Assembly (NCBI GenBank): GCA_946481135.1
Contig: CAMLMQ010000034.1
Coordinates: 1 to 19,421, forward strand
Source of the DNA: an uncultured Microbacteriaceae bacterium
GTDB lineage: Bacteria > Actinomycetota > Actinomycetes > Actinomycetales > Microbacteriaceae
Length of the DNA stretch: 19,421 nt
Direction of reading: 5' to 3'
Shown here in pieces: positions 1-7,648 of this stretch (positions within the stretch are counted from its first letter, which is position 1; each line of letters begins with the position of its first letter). Made by a program: the position numbers and the translations under genes. Below the pieces are notes generated by a model. That model ran no database searches. It was not told the origin of the DNA and saw only the letters and a list, made by a program, of their open reading frames with translations.

Positions 1-605
1 ACGACCAGGAGGAGGCCATGACGATGGCCGACACGATCGCGGTGATGAACAAGGGGCGCATCGAGCAGCTCGGCGCCCCGGCGGAGCTCTACGAGTTGCC
101 GCGCACGGCGTTCGTCGCGAACTTCCTCGGTCAGTCGAACCTGTTCACGGGCCCGGTCGTCTCGTCGAAGGGCGACACCCTCGTCGTCGATGTCGCGGGG
201 CGACGGATCGCGGTGCCCACGGCTCGCGCGCAACGCCACGCGGGTGACGTCACGGTCGGGGTGCGACCGGAGAAGCTGCGCCTGCACACGACCGACCCCG
301 GCACCGAGGCGGGAGTCAACCTGCTCGGCCCGGGGCGCGTGCACGACGTGTCGTTCAGCGGTGTGAGCACCCAGTATCTGGTCGGCATCCCCGGTGTCGG
401 CCCCGTCACGGTGTTCGCCCAGAACACGGCCTCGGGTCCCGCGGTCGGGCAGGGCGCCGAGGTCTGGCTGAGCTGGGGCGTCGAGCACGGCTTCGGACTC
501 GCCGACGAGCCGTCCGCCGAACCGCGCTTCGTCGCCGACGACGACACCCAGGAGATCGCGATCGCGCAGCGCAAGCGCATCGAGGCCGAGCTCGAGGGGG
601 CCTGA
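1..605 (+). CDS. potA: Spermidine/putrescine ABC transporter ATPase, C-terminal part (5' end outside window)
   Basis: This is the C-terminal part of a cytoplasmic ABC ATPase that energises polyamine-type import. The open frame enters from the window edge. The first complete codons read DQEEAMTMADTIAVMNKGRIEQLG, with bases 1-2 compatible with the end of the switch-histidine codon; this is the H-loop region of the MalK/PotA class. After it, the run from about codon 70 to 165 (VGVRPEKLRLH, then a beta-rich stretch) matches a TOBE_2 regulatory domain. Walker A, the signature motif and Walker B lie upstream of the window. The stop TGA at 603-605 shares its last A with the ATG of the next permease gene, so the three genes form one operon. 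The family call is firm. Polyamine as substrate is inferred from the permeases, and related ATPases also serve other solutes. Confidence 0.9.
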   Translation, partial: DQEEAMTMADTIAVMNKGRIEQLGAPAELYELPRTAFVANFLGQSNLFTGPVVSSKGDTLVVDVAGRRIAVPTARAQRHAGDVTVGVRPEKLRLHTTDPGTEAGVNLLGPGRVHDVSFSGVSTQYLVGIPGVGPVTVFAQNTASGPAVGQGAEVWLSWGVEHGFGLADEPSAEPRFVADDDTQEIAIAQRKRIEAELEGA

Positions 606-1525
606 TGGCCTTCGGCATGTTCGGGGGCGCTCCCGGCGCCGCCGTCGCCGATCCGGCCCCGGTGCGCAAGAGCCCGGTCGCACTGCTCCTCCTGCTGCCG
701 GGCCTGGCCTACCTCGCGCTGTTCTTCGTCGTGCCGTTCGTGTCGCTCGTGATCACGAGCTTCCAGGCGCCGGATCCGTTCGGCGAGATCGGACGCTACG
801 TCGCGGCTTTCCGATGGGAGAACTACGTCGAGGTGGTCACCCGCTACTGGCCGCACATCGCGCGGTCGTTCGGGTACGCGCTCGCGGCGACGGTGATCGC
901 CCTGCTGATCGGGTATCCGCTCGCCTACTTCATCGGCGTCAAGCTGCGGCGCTACCGGATGCTCCAGGCGCTGCTCCTCGTGCTCGTCATCGCGCCGTTC
1001 TTCATCAGCTTCCTGCTGCGCACGTTCGCCTGGAAGCAGATCCTCGCCGATCAGGGGCCCGTCGTGAGCGTGCTCCAGTCGCTCACGATCCTGCCCGACG
1101 ACGCCCGCATCACGGGTACCCCGGTCGCGGTCATCTTCGGCATCGCCTACAACTTCATCCCGTTCATGACGCTCCCGATCTACACCTCCCTCGAGCGTCT
1201 CGACCTGCGCTACGTGGAGGCCGGGGCCGATCTCTACGCGAACCCCGTGACGACGTTCTTCCGGGTGACCCTGCCGCTGTCGATGCCGGGCGTCGTGTCG
1301 GGCACGCTGCTCACCTTCATCCCCGCGGCCGGTGACTACATCAACGCGAGCGGTGAGTTCCTCGGCGGCCCCGACACGGCCATGATCGGCAACGTCATCG
1401 AGGCGAACTTCCTGCGCGTCGAGAACTATCCCGTCGCGGCGTCGCTGTCGATCATCCTCATGGCGGCCATCCTGCTGCTCGTCGCGATCTACGTGCGTCG
1501 CGCCGGCACGAAGGACCTCGTCTGA
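605..1525 (+). CDS. potB: Spermidine/putrescine ABC transporter permease PotB-like
   Basis: This 306-residue inner-membrane permease is one of the two channel subunits of a polyamine-type importer. About six hydrophobic helices can be seen, the first near residues 20-45 after an Ala/Pro-rich cytoplasmic start. The cytoplasmic EAA loop that docks on the ATPase reads EAGADLYANPVTTFFRVTLP at about residues 203-222. The run FIPAAGDYINA followed by GGPDTAMIGNVI is highly characteristic of PotB. The start ATG overlaps the potA stop by one base (TGATG), and a GAGGGGG tract lies just upstream as a ribosome site. Its own stop overlaps potC in the same way. The length is normal for the family. Putrescine, spermidine or a related amine cannot be told apart from sequence alone. 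Confidence 0.92.
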   Translation: MAFGMFGGAPGAAVADPAPVRKSPVALLLLLPGLAYLALFFVVPFVSLVITSFQAPDPFGEIGRYVAAFRWENYVEVVTRYWPHIARSFGYALAATVIALLIGYPLAYFIGVKLRRYRMLQALLLVLVIAPFFISFLLRTFAWKQILADQGPVVSVLQSLTILPDDARITGTPVAVIFGIAYNFIPFMTLPIYTSLERLDLRYVEAGADLYANPVTTFFRVTLPLSMPGVVSGTLLTFIPAAGDYINASGEFLGGPDTAMIGNVIEANFLRVENYPVAASLSIILMAAILLLVAIYVRRAGTKDLV

Positions 1526-2337
1526 TGCGCGGGCTGCGGTTCGGGGTGGGCTCGTGGGGGCTCGCGGTCTACGCGATCCTCGGGCTCGTGCTGCTGCTGA
1601 CGCCGATCGTCTACACGATCGCGTTCTCGTTCAACGACTCGGTGAAGACCAACATCGTCTGGCGCGGGTTCACGTTCGACAACTGGCTCACGATCTGCAC
1701 GGTCGAGAACGGCGCCGTCTGCGAGGCGTTCGCGACGAGCATCCTCGTCGGCGTCGTCGCGACCCTCGCGGCCACCGCACTGGGCACGGCGATCGCGATC
1801 GCCCTCGTGCGGTACCGGTTCCGGTTCCGGTCGGCGACGACCCTGCTGATCTTCCTGCCGATGGCGACTCCGGAGGTCGTGCTCGGAGCCGGGCTCGCGG
1901 CGCAGTTCCTCGCGGCGGGTGTTCCGAAGGGCGTGGGCACGATCATCCTCGCGCACACGATGTTCTGCATCTCGTTCGTCGTCGTCACCGTGCGGGCCCG
2001 CGTGTCGAGCCTCGATCCGGCGATCGAGGAGGCCGGGCGCGACCTCTACGCGAGTCCCGGGCAGGTGTGGTGGCGCATCACCTTCCCGCTGCTGCTGCCC
2101 GGGATCATCGCGGCGGCGCTGCTGTCGTTCGCGCTGTCGTTCGACGACTTCATCATCACGAACTTCAACGCGGGCGCCGCGTCGACGTTCCCGAAGTACG
2201 TCTACACGGCGGCGGCGCGCGGCATCCCGGCGCAGGCCAACGTCATCGCGACCGCCGTCTTCCTTCTGGCGATCCTGCTCGTGATCGGCTCGCAGCTCGC
2301 GCGCGCCGCCCGCGACAAGCGTCTCGCGCGCAGCTGA
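1525..2337 (+). CDS. potC: Spermidine/putrescine ABC transporter permease PotC-like
   Basis: This 270-residue permease is the second channel subunit, pairing with PotB. It has an N-terminal helix at about residues 10-35 and several further membrane segments. An EAA loop runs EEAGRDLYASPGQVWWRITFP at about residues 167-187. The stretch LPMATPEVVLGAGL, and later SFALSFDDFIITNF, are typical of PotC. The start ATG shares its A with the potB stop (TGATG). The gene order A-B-C is standard, but no potD (periplasmic binding lipoprotein) follows, so it is presumably upstream of the window or elsewhere. The next gene starts 43 bp downstream on the same strand and belongs to an unrelated family, so this is probably the end of the transporter operon. 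Confidence 0.92.
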   Translation: MRGLRFGVGSWGLAVYAILGLVLLLTPIVYTIAFSFNDSVKTNIVWRGFTFDNWLTICTVENGAVCEAFATSILVGVVATLAATALGTAIAIALVRYRFRFRSATTLLIFLPMATPEVVLGAGLAAQFLAAGVPKGVGTIILAHTMFCISFVVVTVRARVSSLDPAIEEAGRDLYASPGQVWWRITFPLLLPGIIAAALLSFALSFDDFIITNFNAGAASTFPKYVYTAAARGIPAQANVIATAVFLLAILLVIGSQLARAARDKRLARS

Positions 2338-2380
2338 GGTCGGCCCGGCATCGGATGCGCGCGTCGGGTTGGATGGGGGC

Positions 2381-3337
2381 ATGGTGCGTGCCGTGGTGGC
2401 GTCCGCGTACGGCGGACCCGAAGTCATCGACGTGATCGACGTGGAGTCGCGGGCTCCCGAGCGCGGCGAGGTGACGATCGCCGTGCGGGCGGCGCCGCTC
2501 GCCCGGTGGGACGCCAAGCAGGCCGAGGGCGCGGCGGGCGCCGACCCCGCGAAGCTGCCGGTGCGACTCGGCGGGGAGGCGGCCGGCGTGGTCACGGCCG
2601 CGGGGGAGGATGCCGTGGGCCTCGAGGGCGAGCCGCTCGCGGTCGGCGACGCCGTGTTCGGTTCGAAGCTGCGCGGCGCACAGGCCACGGAGCTCACGGT
2701 GAAGGCGGGCCTGCTGCTGCGCAAGCCCGAGCACGTGCCGTTCGAGGCGGCCGCGAGCCTGCTCGCGAACGGCACGACCGCGGTGCACGCTCTCGACGCC
2801 GTGCGGGTCGGTGACGGCGACACGGTGCTGCTGCACAGCGCGAGCGGCGGCGTCGGGCGCCTCGTCGCGCAGCTCGCCCGCCACCGCGGGGCGCGCGTCA
2901 TCGGCACGGCGTCCGCACGCAACCACGACGATCTCCGGGCACTCGGCGTCGAGCCGGTGACGTACGGCGACGGGCTGCTCGAGCGGGTCCGCGACCTCGC
3001 TCCGCGCGGGGTGGATGCCGCGATCGACACGGTCGGCACCGACGAGGCCGTCACGGTGTCCCTCGCGCTGCTCGCCGACCCGGCTCGGCTCGTGACGATC
3101 GCGAACGCCCAGTTCGACGCGGTGCTCGCCGCGGGCGGCCAGGCGATCGGAGGCGGCGCGGGCGCCGATCCGGGCACGGCGATCCGGGATGCGGCGCGCC
3201 TGCCGCTTGCCCGCATGCTCGCGTCGGGTGAACTCGACGTCGACCTGGCGCGCACCTTCCCGCTCGAGGAGGCGCGCGCGGCCTACGAGTACCTCGTCAC
3301 CGGCCACGCCGGCGGGAAGGTCGTGTTGCAGCCCTAG
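2381..3337 (+). CDS. NADP-dependent, zinc-free alcohol dehydrogenase/quinone oxidoreductase family protein
   Basis: This 318-residue medium-chain dehydrogenase/reductase likely reduces a quinone or an activated alkene with NADPH in the cytoplasm. It opens with MVRAVVASAYGGPEV, the usual GroES-like start of zeta-crystallin relatives. The catalytic and structural zinc ligands of true alcohol dehydrogenases are absent. The nucleotide-binding motif HSASGGVGRLVAQLA lies at about residues 152-166, followed by GARVIGTAS. The C-terminal run YEYLVTGHAGGKVVLQP is typical of the family. ATG 2381 was chosen because the N-terminus aligns there; an in-frame TTG at 2369 would add four residues. No clear Shine-Dalgarno sequence is seen, only a G-rich run before the ATG. 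It sits 43 bp after potC, and a functional link is not evident. The substrate is unknown. Confidence 0.85.
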   Translation: MVRAVVASAYGGPEVIDVIDVESRAPERGEVTIAVRAAPLARWDAKQAEGAAGADPAKLPVRLGGEAAGVVTAAGEDAVGLEGEPLAVGDAVFGSKLRGAQATELTVKAGLLLRKPEHVPFEAAASLLANGTTAVHALDAVRVGDGDTVLLHSASGGVGRLVAQLARHRGARVIGTASARNHDDLRALGVEPVTYGDGLLERVRDLAPRGVDAAIDTVGTDEAVTVSLALLADPARLVTIANAQFDAVLAAGGQAIGGGAGADPGTAIRDAARLPLARMLASGELDVDLARTFPLEEARAAYEYLVTGHAGGKVVLQP

Positions 3338-3351
3338 GCGGCTGCGCCGCC
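3337..3351. terminator. GC-rich hairpin between convergent genes
   Basis: GGCGGC (3337-3342) and GCCGCC (3346-3351) form a perfect six-base-pair stem with a TGC loop. The hairpin starts on the last base of the oxidoreductase stop and lies just before the stop of the convergent aminotransferase gene. There is no T tract, so it would be a non-classical terminator. The position in a 25-bp convergent gap suggests it can serve both strands. In DNA this GC-rich, short inverted repeats also arise by chance. Confidence 0.4.
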
Positions 3352-3362
3352 GGAGCGACCGG

Positions 3363-4721
3363 TCAGAGCGCCGCGAAGCAGTCGCCGAGCACCTCGAGGG
3401 CGTCGGCGAGTTGCGCGTCGGTGATGGCGAGGCTCGGCAGGAACCGCAGCACGTTGCCCGCCGTCCCGGCGGTGAGCACGAGCACGCCCTGCTGAGCCGC
3501 GGCCGCGGCGATCGCCGAGACGGCGTCGGCGCGGGGGGCCCCGGTCTGCGGGTCGGCGAGCTCGATCGCGATCATCGCGCCGATGCCGCGCACCTCGGCG
3601 ATGATCGGGTGCGCGTCGCGCAGTCGCTCCAGCCCGGGCTTGAGCACGCGCTCGATGCGCGCCGCCTCGTCCAGGAGCCCGTCGTGCTCGATGCGCTCGA
3701 ACACGGCGATCGCGGCGGCGCACGCGACGGGGTTGCCGCCGAACGTGCCCCCGAGTCCGCCCGGCTGGGCGGCATCCATGATCTCGGCGCGCCCGGTCAC
3801 GCCCGCGAGCGGCAGCCCGCCCGCGATGCCCTTCGCCGACAGCACGAGGTCGGGCACGAGGCCGAAGTGCTCCGACGCGAAGTAGGCGCCCGTGCGCGCC
3901 ATCCCCGACTGGATCTCGTCGGCGATGAAGACGATGCCGTTCGCCGTGCACCACTCCTGGAGAGCCGGGAGGTAGCCGTCGGCGGGCACGATGAACCCGC
4001 CCTCGCCCTGGATCGGCTCGACGACGAGGCACGCGAGGTCGGCGGCGCCGACGGTCTTCTCCAGATACGCGATCGTGCGCGCCGCCGCGTCGGCGCCCGA
4101 GAGCCCGTCGTGCAGCGGGTACGAGTTCGGTGCGCGGTACACGTCGCCCGCGAACGGCCCGAAGCCCACCGAGTACGGCATCGCTTTGAAGTTCATCGCC
4201 ATCGTCAGGTTGGTGCGGCCGTGGTAGGCGTGCTCGAGCACGGCGACGCCCGAGCGGCCCGTGTACTTGCGGGCGATCTTGACGCCGTTCTCGACGGCCT
4301 CGGCGCCCGAGTTCACGAGGACGGTCTTCTTCGCGTGGTCGCCGGGCGTGTGCGCGGCGAGCAGCTCGGCGACGCGCACGTACTCCTCGTACGGCGTGAT
4401 CGTGAAGAGCGTGTGCGTGACGTCGCCGAGCTGGGCGCGCGCGGCGGCCACGACGGCGTCGTCGGTGTGCCCGATCGTCGTCACGCCGATGCCGGCGCCG
4501 AGGTCGAGGAAGGCGTTGCCGTCGACGTCGACGAGGATCGCGCCGTGCGCCTTCTCGACGTAGACCGGGAGGGCTGAGGCGACGCCGTCGGAGACGACGG
4601 CGCGCCGGCGCTCCTGCAGGGCGAGCGAGCGCGGGCCGGGGATCGCGGTGACGACACGCCGCGTCGTCGGCACGGCGGATTCGGCGGACGAGGCCGGAGC
4701 GGGGGCGAGCGTGTCGGTCAT
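3363..4721 (-). CDS. gabT: 4-aminobutyrate aminotransferase (class III, PLP-dependent)
   Basis: This 452-residue cytoplasmic enzyme is predicted to transfer the amino group of GABA to 2-oxoglutarate, giving succinate semialdehyde and glutamate. The class-III fold is complete: TTIGH near residue 82, VNSGAEAVENGVKIARKYTG at 136-155, YHGRT (Arg169), QGEGG (Glu240), ADEIQSG (Asp268, pyridine-nitrogen contact) and SAKGIAGG with the PLP lysine at 297. TAGTAGNVLRFLP carries Arg426. Glu240 and Arg426 match the Glu211/Arg398 gate of E. coli GabT, supporting a true GABA enzyme. An Ala/Ser-rich extension of about 20 residues precedes the core. The start ATG sits seven bases after a TAGAAT box with no Shine-Dalgarno sequence, so the mRNA may be leaderless. 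A second gabT lies 1.5 kb away, and polyamine import genes are close upstream on the other strand. Confidence 0.93.
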   Translation of the reverse strand: MTDTLAPAPASSAESAVPTTRRVVTAIPGPRSLALQERRRAVVSDGVASALPVYVEKAHGAILVDVDGNAFLDLGAGIGVTTIGHTDDAVVAAARAQLGDVTHTLFTITPYEEYVRVAELLAAHTPGDHAKKTVLVNSGAEAVENGVKIARKYTGRSGVAVLEHAYHGRTNLTMAMNFKAMPYSVGFGPFAGDVYRAPNSYPLHDGLSGADAAARTIAYLEKTVGAADLACLVVEPIQGEGGFIVPADGYLPALQEWCTANGIVFIADEIQSGMARTGAYFASEHFGLVPDLVLSAKGIAGGLPLAGVTGRAEIMDAAQPGGLGGTFGGNPVACAAAIAVFERIEHDGLLDEAARIERVLKPGLERLRDAHPIIAEVRGIGAMIAIELADPQTGAPRADAVSAIAAAAAQQGVLVLTAGTAGNVLRFLPSLAITDAQLADALEVLGDCFAAL

Positions 4722-4728
4722 GCGTGCG

Positions 4729-4734
4729 ATTCTA
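4729..4734 (-). promoter_or_regulatory. Candidate -10 box for leaderless gabT mRNA
   Basis: Read on the minus strand this is TAGAAT, a good TAnnnT match, followed by seven bases and then the ATG at 4721. That spacing would put transcription start at or next to the A of the start codon. No Shine-Dalgarno-like purine run lies between them. No convincing -35 hexamer was found at the usual distance. Confidence 0.55.
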
Positions 4735-4775
4735 GAGCCGCGCGGCCGTCACGGCCGGGGGAGGAGCCTGGCGGA

Positions 4776-5246
4776 ATGGATGCCGATCACCGGTTCGCGG
4801 CCTCGCTGGAGTGGACGGGCAACCGCGGGGCGGGAACCACGGGCCATCGTGCCTACGGTCGCGACCATGTCGTGACCGTCGAGGGGAAGCCGGCACTCCT
4901 CGCGTCGGCGGCTCGGGCCTTCCACGGCGACGCCGACCGCTGGAACCCCGAGGAGCAGTTGATCGGCGCTCTCGCGAGCTGTCACCTCCTGAGCTACCTC
5001 TACGTCGCGGTCGCCGCGGGGGTCGTCGTCGAGGCCTATCGCGACACCGCCGAGGGCGTCCTCCGCACCGAGCCGGGCGGCGGCGGGCGTTTCACCGAGG
5101 TCGTGCTGCGACCCGTCGTGACGATCTCGGCGGGCGATCCCGAGGTCGCGCTCCGCCTGCACGCCGAGGCGAACAAGCTGTGCTTCATCGCCTCGAGCGT
5201 GAACTTCCCGGTGCGGCACGAGGCCACGATCGAGGTCAGGGGCTGA
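4776..5246 (+). CDS. OsmC/Ohr-family peroxiredoxin-like protein
   Basis: This 156-residue protein of the OsmC fold likely reduces organic hydroperoxides or related thiol substrates in the cytoplasm. The two family cysteines are present: Cys69 in LIGALASCHLLSYL on the central helix and Cys136 in NKLCFIASSVNFPV. The NPEEQL turn just before the first cysteine carries the acidic residue typical of the subfamily. Start ATG 4776 has GAGGAG at 4761-4766 as ribosome site. It is divergent from gabT across 54 bp and converges on the HExxH gene, with 11 bases of overlap between the coding ends. Generic OsmC is a safer call than Ohr or YhfA. Its presence between two aminotransferase genes has no clear functional reason. 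Confidence 0.88.
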   Translation: MDADHRFAASLEWTGNRGAGTTGHRAYGRDHVVTVEGKPALLASAARAFHGDADRWNPEEQLIGALASCHLLSYLYVAVAAGVVVEAYRDTAEGVLRTEPGGGGRFTEVVLRPVVTISAGDPEVALRLHAEANKLCFIASSVNFPVRHEATIEVRG

Positions 5247-6276
5247 CCTCTCCCGTTCCCGAACCGGAGTCGAGCGCGCTGTAGAGGTCGGCGTAGTCGG
5301 CGTCGAGCGCCGTCAGCTGCGCGACGAGGTCGTTGTAGCGGGCGATCTCGGCATCGAGTGCCGCGAACTCGGCGTCGAGGTCGGCGCCACGGCCGACGAG
5401 CACCGCCCGCTCGCGGTCGAACTGGGCCTGCGAGGCGAACGCGCCGCTGTCGGCCCGCGCGTTGAAGTCGTCGACGTCGGCGTTGTACGCGGCGATCGCG
5501 GCCTCGTACGCGGCGATGCGGGCATCGAGCACGGGGTCGAGCGCGTCGATCTCGGCGACGAGGGCCTCGATCTGCGCCTGCAGTTCCCGGAACAGCGCGG
5601 TCGCCTGCTCGTGGAGCGCCACGACCTTCGCCCGGTCGTCGAACCAGCGGGCGTAGTGCGCCTCCAGCTCGGGCGTGAGCTGCGCGTACTCCGTCGCGAG
5701 CCGCGAGTGCCACTCGTCGGCGTGCTGTGCCGGCGCGTACAGTTCGAGGTCCTGGAAGGTCTCGTCGTCTTCCGGCAGCCCCTCGACGTAGGCGGCGACG
5801 AGGGCGTCGACGGCGTCCCGTTCGTCGCGGGGCAGGCGCTCGTAGGCCGCGTGGAGCATCTCGTGGGCCGCCGTCACCTCGACGGTGCCGGCGAGGCGGG
5901 TGTCGGTGACCGCGTAGACGTAGATCGTGCCGGCGGCGTAGCAGCCGAGCACGGCGCCGCCTTCGAGGGCGCAGTGGTCGTTGAAGGTGTCGTCGTCTTC
6001 GATCGCGGGGCGGGAGGCGCGGTAGACGAGTTCGCCGTCGAAGCTCATGCCGGTGGCCTCGGCGATGGCGGCGACCTCGTCGCTGACGGGTTCGGTCCAC
6101 GCGACGGTCGTGTCGTGCACGTACTGGGTGTCGGCGGGGGTCCAGGTGCCGATGAGCACGGCGGTGGCGACGATCGTGCCGAGCGCCGAGGCGCCGACGA
6201 GGAACGGCCAGGCCCGTACGCGTCGCCGCGGGCGAGCCTCGGGGTGGGGCACGCCCGGGGCGTCGGAGTGCGTCAT
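5236..6276 (-). CDS. Uncharacterised membrane-anchored HExxH protein with long helical C-terminus
   Basis: I do not recognise a named family for this 346-residue protein. An Arg-rich cytoplasmic start (HPEARPRRRVR) precedes one hydrophobic segment at about residues 22-45, predicted as a signal anchor that leaves the rest outside the membrane. The outer part has two cysteines (102 and 112) that could pair. It also carries AAHEMLHAAYERL, a zinc-metallopeptidase-type HExxH with His138, Glu139 and His142. DEWHSRLATEYAQL at 187-200 holds Glu188, His190 and Glu196, any of which could be a third metal ligand. From about 213 to 336 the sequence is almost all helix-forming, rich in Ala, Asp, Glu, Leu and Gln, and looks like coiled coil. 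ATG 6276 was chosen over an upstream in-frame Met because it overlaps the gabT-2 stop (ATGA) and gives a sensible N-terminus. The metal site and protease activity are inferences. Confidence 0.75.
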   Translation of the reverse strand: MTHSDAPGVPHPEARPRRRVRAWPFLVGASALGTIVATAVLIGTWTPADTQYVHDTTVAWTEPVSDEVAAIAEATGMSFDGELVYRASRPAIEDDDTFNDHCALEGGAVLGCYAAGTIYVYAVTDTRLAGTVEVTAAHEMLHAAYERLPRDERDAVDALVAAYVEGLPEDDETFQDLELYAPAQHADEWHSRLATEYAQLTPELEAHYARWFDDRAKVVALHEQATALFRELQAQIEALVAEIDALDPVLDARIAAYEAAIAAYNADVDDFNARADSGAFASQAQFDRERAVLVGRGADLDAEFAALDAEIARYNDLVAQLTALDADYADLYSALDSGSGTGEVSP

Positions 6277-7598
6277 CCGAGCCGCCCGAGGGCCTCTTCG
6301 AGCACGCCCGCCGCGTCGTCGAGGAGTTCGTCGCCGATGACGACGCTCGGCAGCAGTCGCAGCACGGAGTCCCACGAGCCGGCGTCGAGCGGGATGACGC
6401 CGTTGCTCGTCGCGTGACGCAGCACGGCGGCGAGCGCCTCGGGGTTCGGGTCGGTCGTTCCGGGGTGGACGAGTTCGATGCCGAACATGGCGCCCTTGCC
6501 GCGCACCTCGCCGACGATCCCGAAGCGTTCGGGCCAGTCGCCGATGCGGCGGCGCAGGGTCGCCTCGACGCGGCGGGCCTCGGCGAGCAGGTCGTCGCGC
6601 TCGATGATCTCGAAGACCTTGAGGGCGGCGGCGGTCGAGACGGGGTTGCCGCCGAAGGTGCCGCCGATGCCGCCGGGCTGCACGGCATCCATGATCTCCG
6701 CGGTGCCGGTGACGGCCGCGAGCGGGAAGCCGCCCGCGATCCCCTTCGCACTCGTGACGAGGTCGGGCACGACGCCGTGGTGCTCGATCGAGAACCAGGT
6801 GCCCGTGCGGGCGATGCCGGCCTGGATCTCGTCGGCGACGAAGACGATCCCGTTCTCTTCGCAGAAGCGCTTGATCGCGGCGAAGTAGCCGGGGGCGGGG
6901 ATGACGATCCCGCCGTCACCCTGGATCGGTTCGGCGAAGAAGGCGGCGACTTCGCTCGCTCCGATGTGGGTGACGATGTAGTCGATGGTCTTCGCCGCCG
7001 CCTCCTCGCCCGAGAGTCCGTCGCGGAACGGGTACGACACGGGCACCGAGTAGAGCTCGCCGGGGAACGGCCCCATGCCGGCGCGTTCGGGCCAGGGCCG
7101 GTAGGTCATCGCCATCGTGAGGTTGGTGCGACCGTGGAAGGCGTGGTCGAGCGAGACGATCGCCCGTCGCCCGGTGTACTTGCGCGCGATCTTGACGGCG
7201 TTCTCGACGGCTTCGGCGCCGGAGTTGACGAGGATCGAGTGCTTCTCGTGGGTGCCGGGCGTGATCTCGGCGAGCTTCTCGGCGACCCGCACGTAGTTCT
7301 CGTACGGGGTCACGGTGAACAGCGTGTGGGTGAGCTTCCGAGCCTGCTCGGCCGCCGCCTCGGCGACCTCGGGATGGGCGTGGCCGATCGTCGTGACGCC
7401 GATCCCGCAGCCGAGGTCGATCAGCTGGTTGCCGTCGACGTCGACGAGGATCGCGCCCGAGCCGTGGTCCATGTAGATGTTCGCGAGGGTGCCCGCGCCC
7501 GCGCTCACCGCCCGCACGCGACGCTCCTGCAGGGCGACCGAGCGCGGCCCCGGGAGTTCGGTCACGAGGCGGCGTTCCTGCGGCACGCTGAATCCCAT
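6273..7598 (-). CDS. Second GabT-like class III aminotransferase, with altered substrate gate
   Basis: This 441-residue PLP aminotransferase is a clear paralogue of the one at 3363-4721, with more than half of aligned residues matching by eye. Fold and cofactor residues are intact: VNSGAEAVENAVKIARKYTG at 124-143, FHGRT (Arg157), ADEIQAG (Asp256) and SAKGIAGG (Lys285). Two places differ from classical GabT. The QGEGG motif reads QGDGG (Asp228). The C-terminal TxGxxGNVLR motif reads DAGSWDSVLR, though Arg414 is kept. In E. coli GabT these correspond to Glu211 and Arg398, which sort the two substrates. A related omega-amino acid or polyamine-derived amine is therefore possible instead of GABA. 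A TAGGCT box six bases before the ATG suggests leaderless mRNA. The stop overlaps the HExxH gene, implying co-translation. Confidence 0.9.
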   Translation of the reverse strand: MGFSVPQERRLVTELPGPRSVALQERRVRAVSAGAGTLANIYMDHGSGAILVDVDGNQLIDLGCGIGVTTIGHAHPEVAEAAAEQARKLTHTLFTVTPYENYVRVAEKLAEITPGTHEKHSILVNSGAEAVENAVKIARKYTGRRAIVSLDHAFHGRTNLTMAMTYRPWPERAGMGPFPGELYSVPVSYPFRDGLSGEEAAAKTIDYIVTHIGASEVAAFFAEPIQGDGGIVIPAPGYFAAIKRFCEENGIVFVADEIQAGIARTGTWFSIEHHGVVPDLVTSAKGIAGGFPLAAVTGTAEIMDAVQPGGIGGTFGGNPVSTAAALKVFEIIERDDLLAEARRVEATLRRRIGDWPERFGIVGEVRGKGAMFGIELVHPGTTDPNPEALAAVLRHATSNGVIPLDAGSWDSVLRLLPSVVIGDELLDDAAGVLEEALGRLG

Positions 7599-7604
7599 AC
7601 GGGC

Positions 7605-7610
7605 AGCCTA
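7605..7610 (-). promoter_or_regulatory. Candidate -10 box for leaderless gabT-2 mRNA
   Basis: On the minus strand this reads TAGGCT, a TAnnnT match, six bases before the ATG at 7598. No ribosome-binding purine run fits between them. It lies in the 50-bp gap that is divergent to the first FKBP lipoprotein gene. Confidence 0.5.
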
Positions 7611-7648
7611 CGGCCGGGGCGGGGGCGCGTCGGCGAGGATGGGATACC

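Noticed and set aside
2369..2380. TTG start four codons upstream for the oxidoreductase
   Set aside because: ATG 2381 aligns with the usual MxAVV start of the family, and the added residues (DGG) have no support.
1489..3255. Long minus-strand open frame of 588 codons
   Set aside because: It is antisense to potC and the oxidoreductase, which both show clear family motifs. Its product is Arg/Pro/Ser-rich low complexity, as expected from shadow frames in high-GC DNA.
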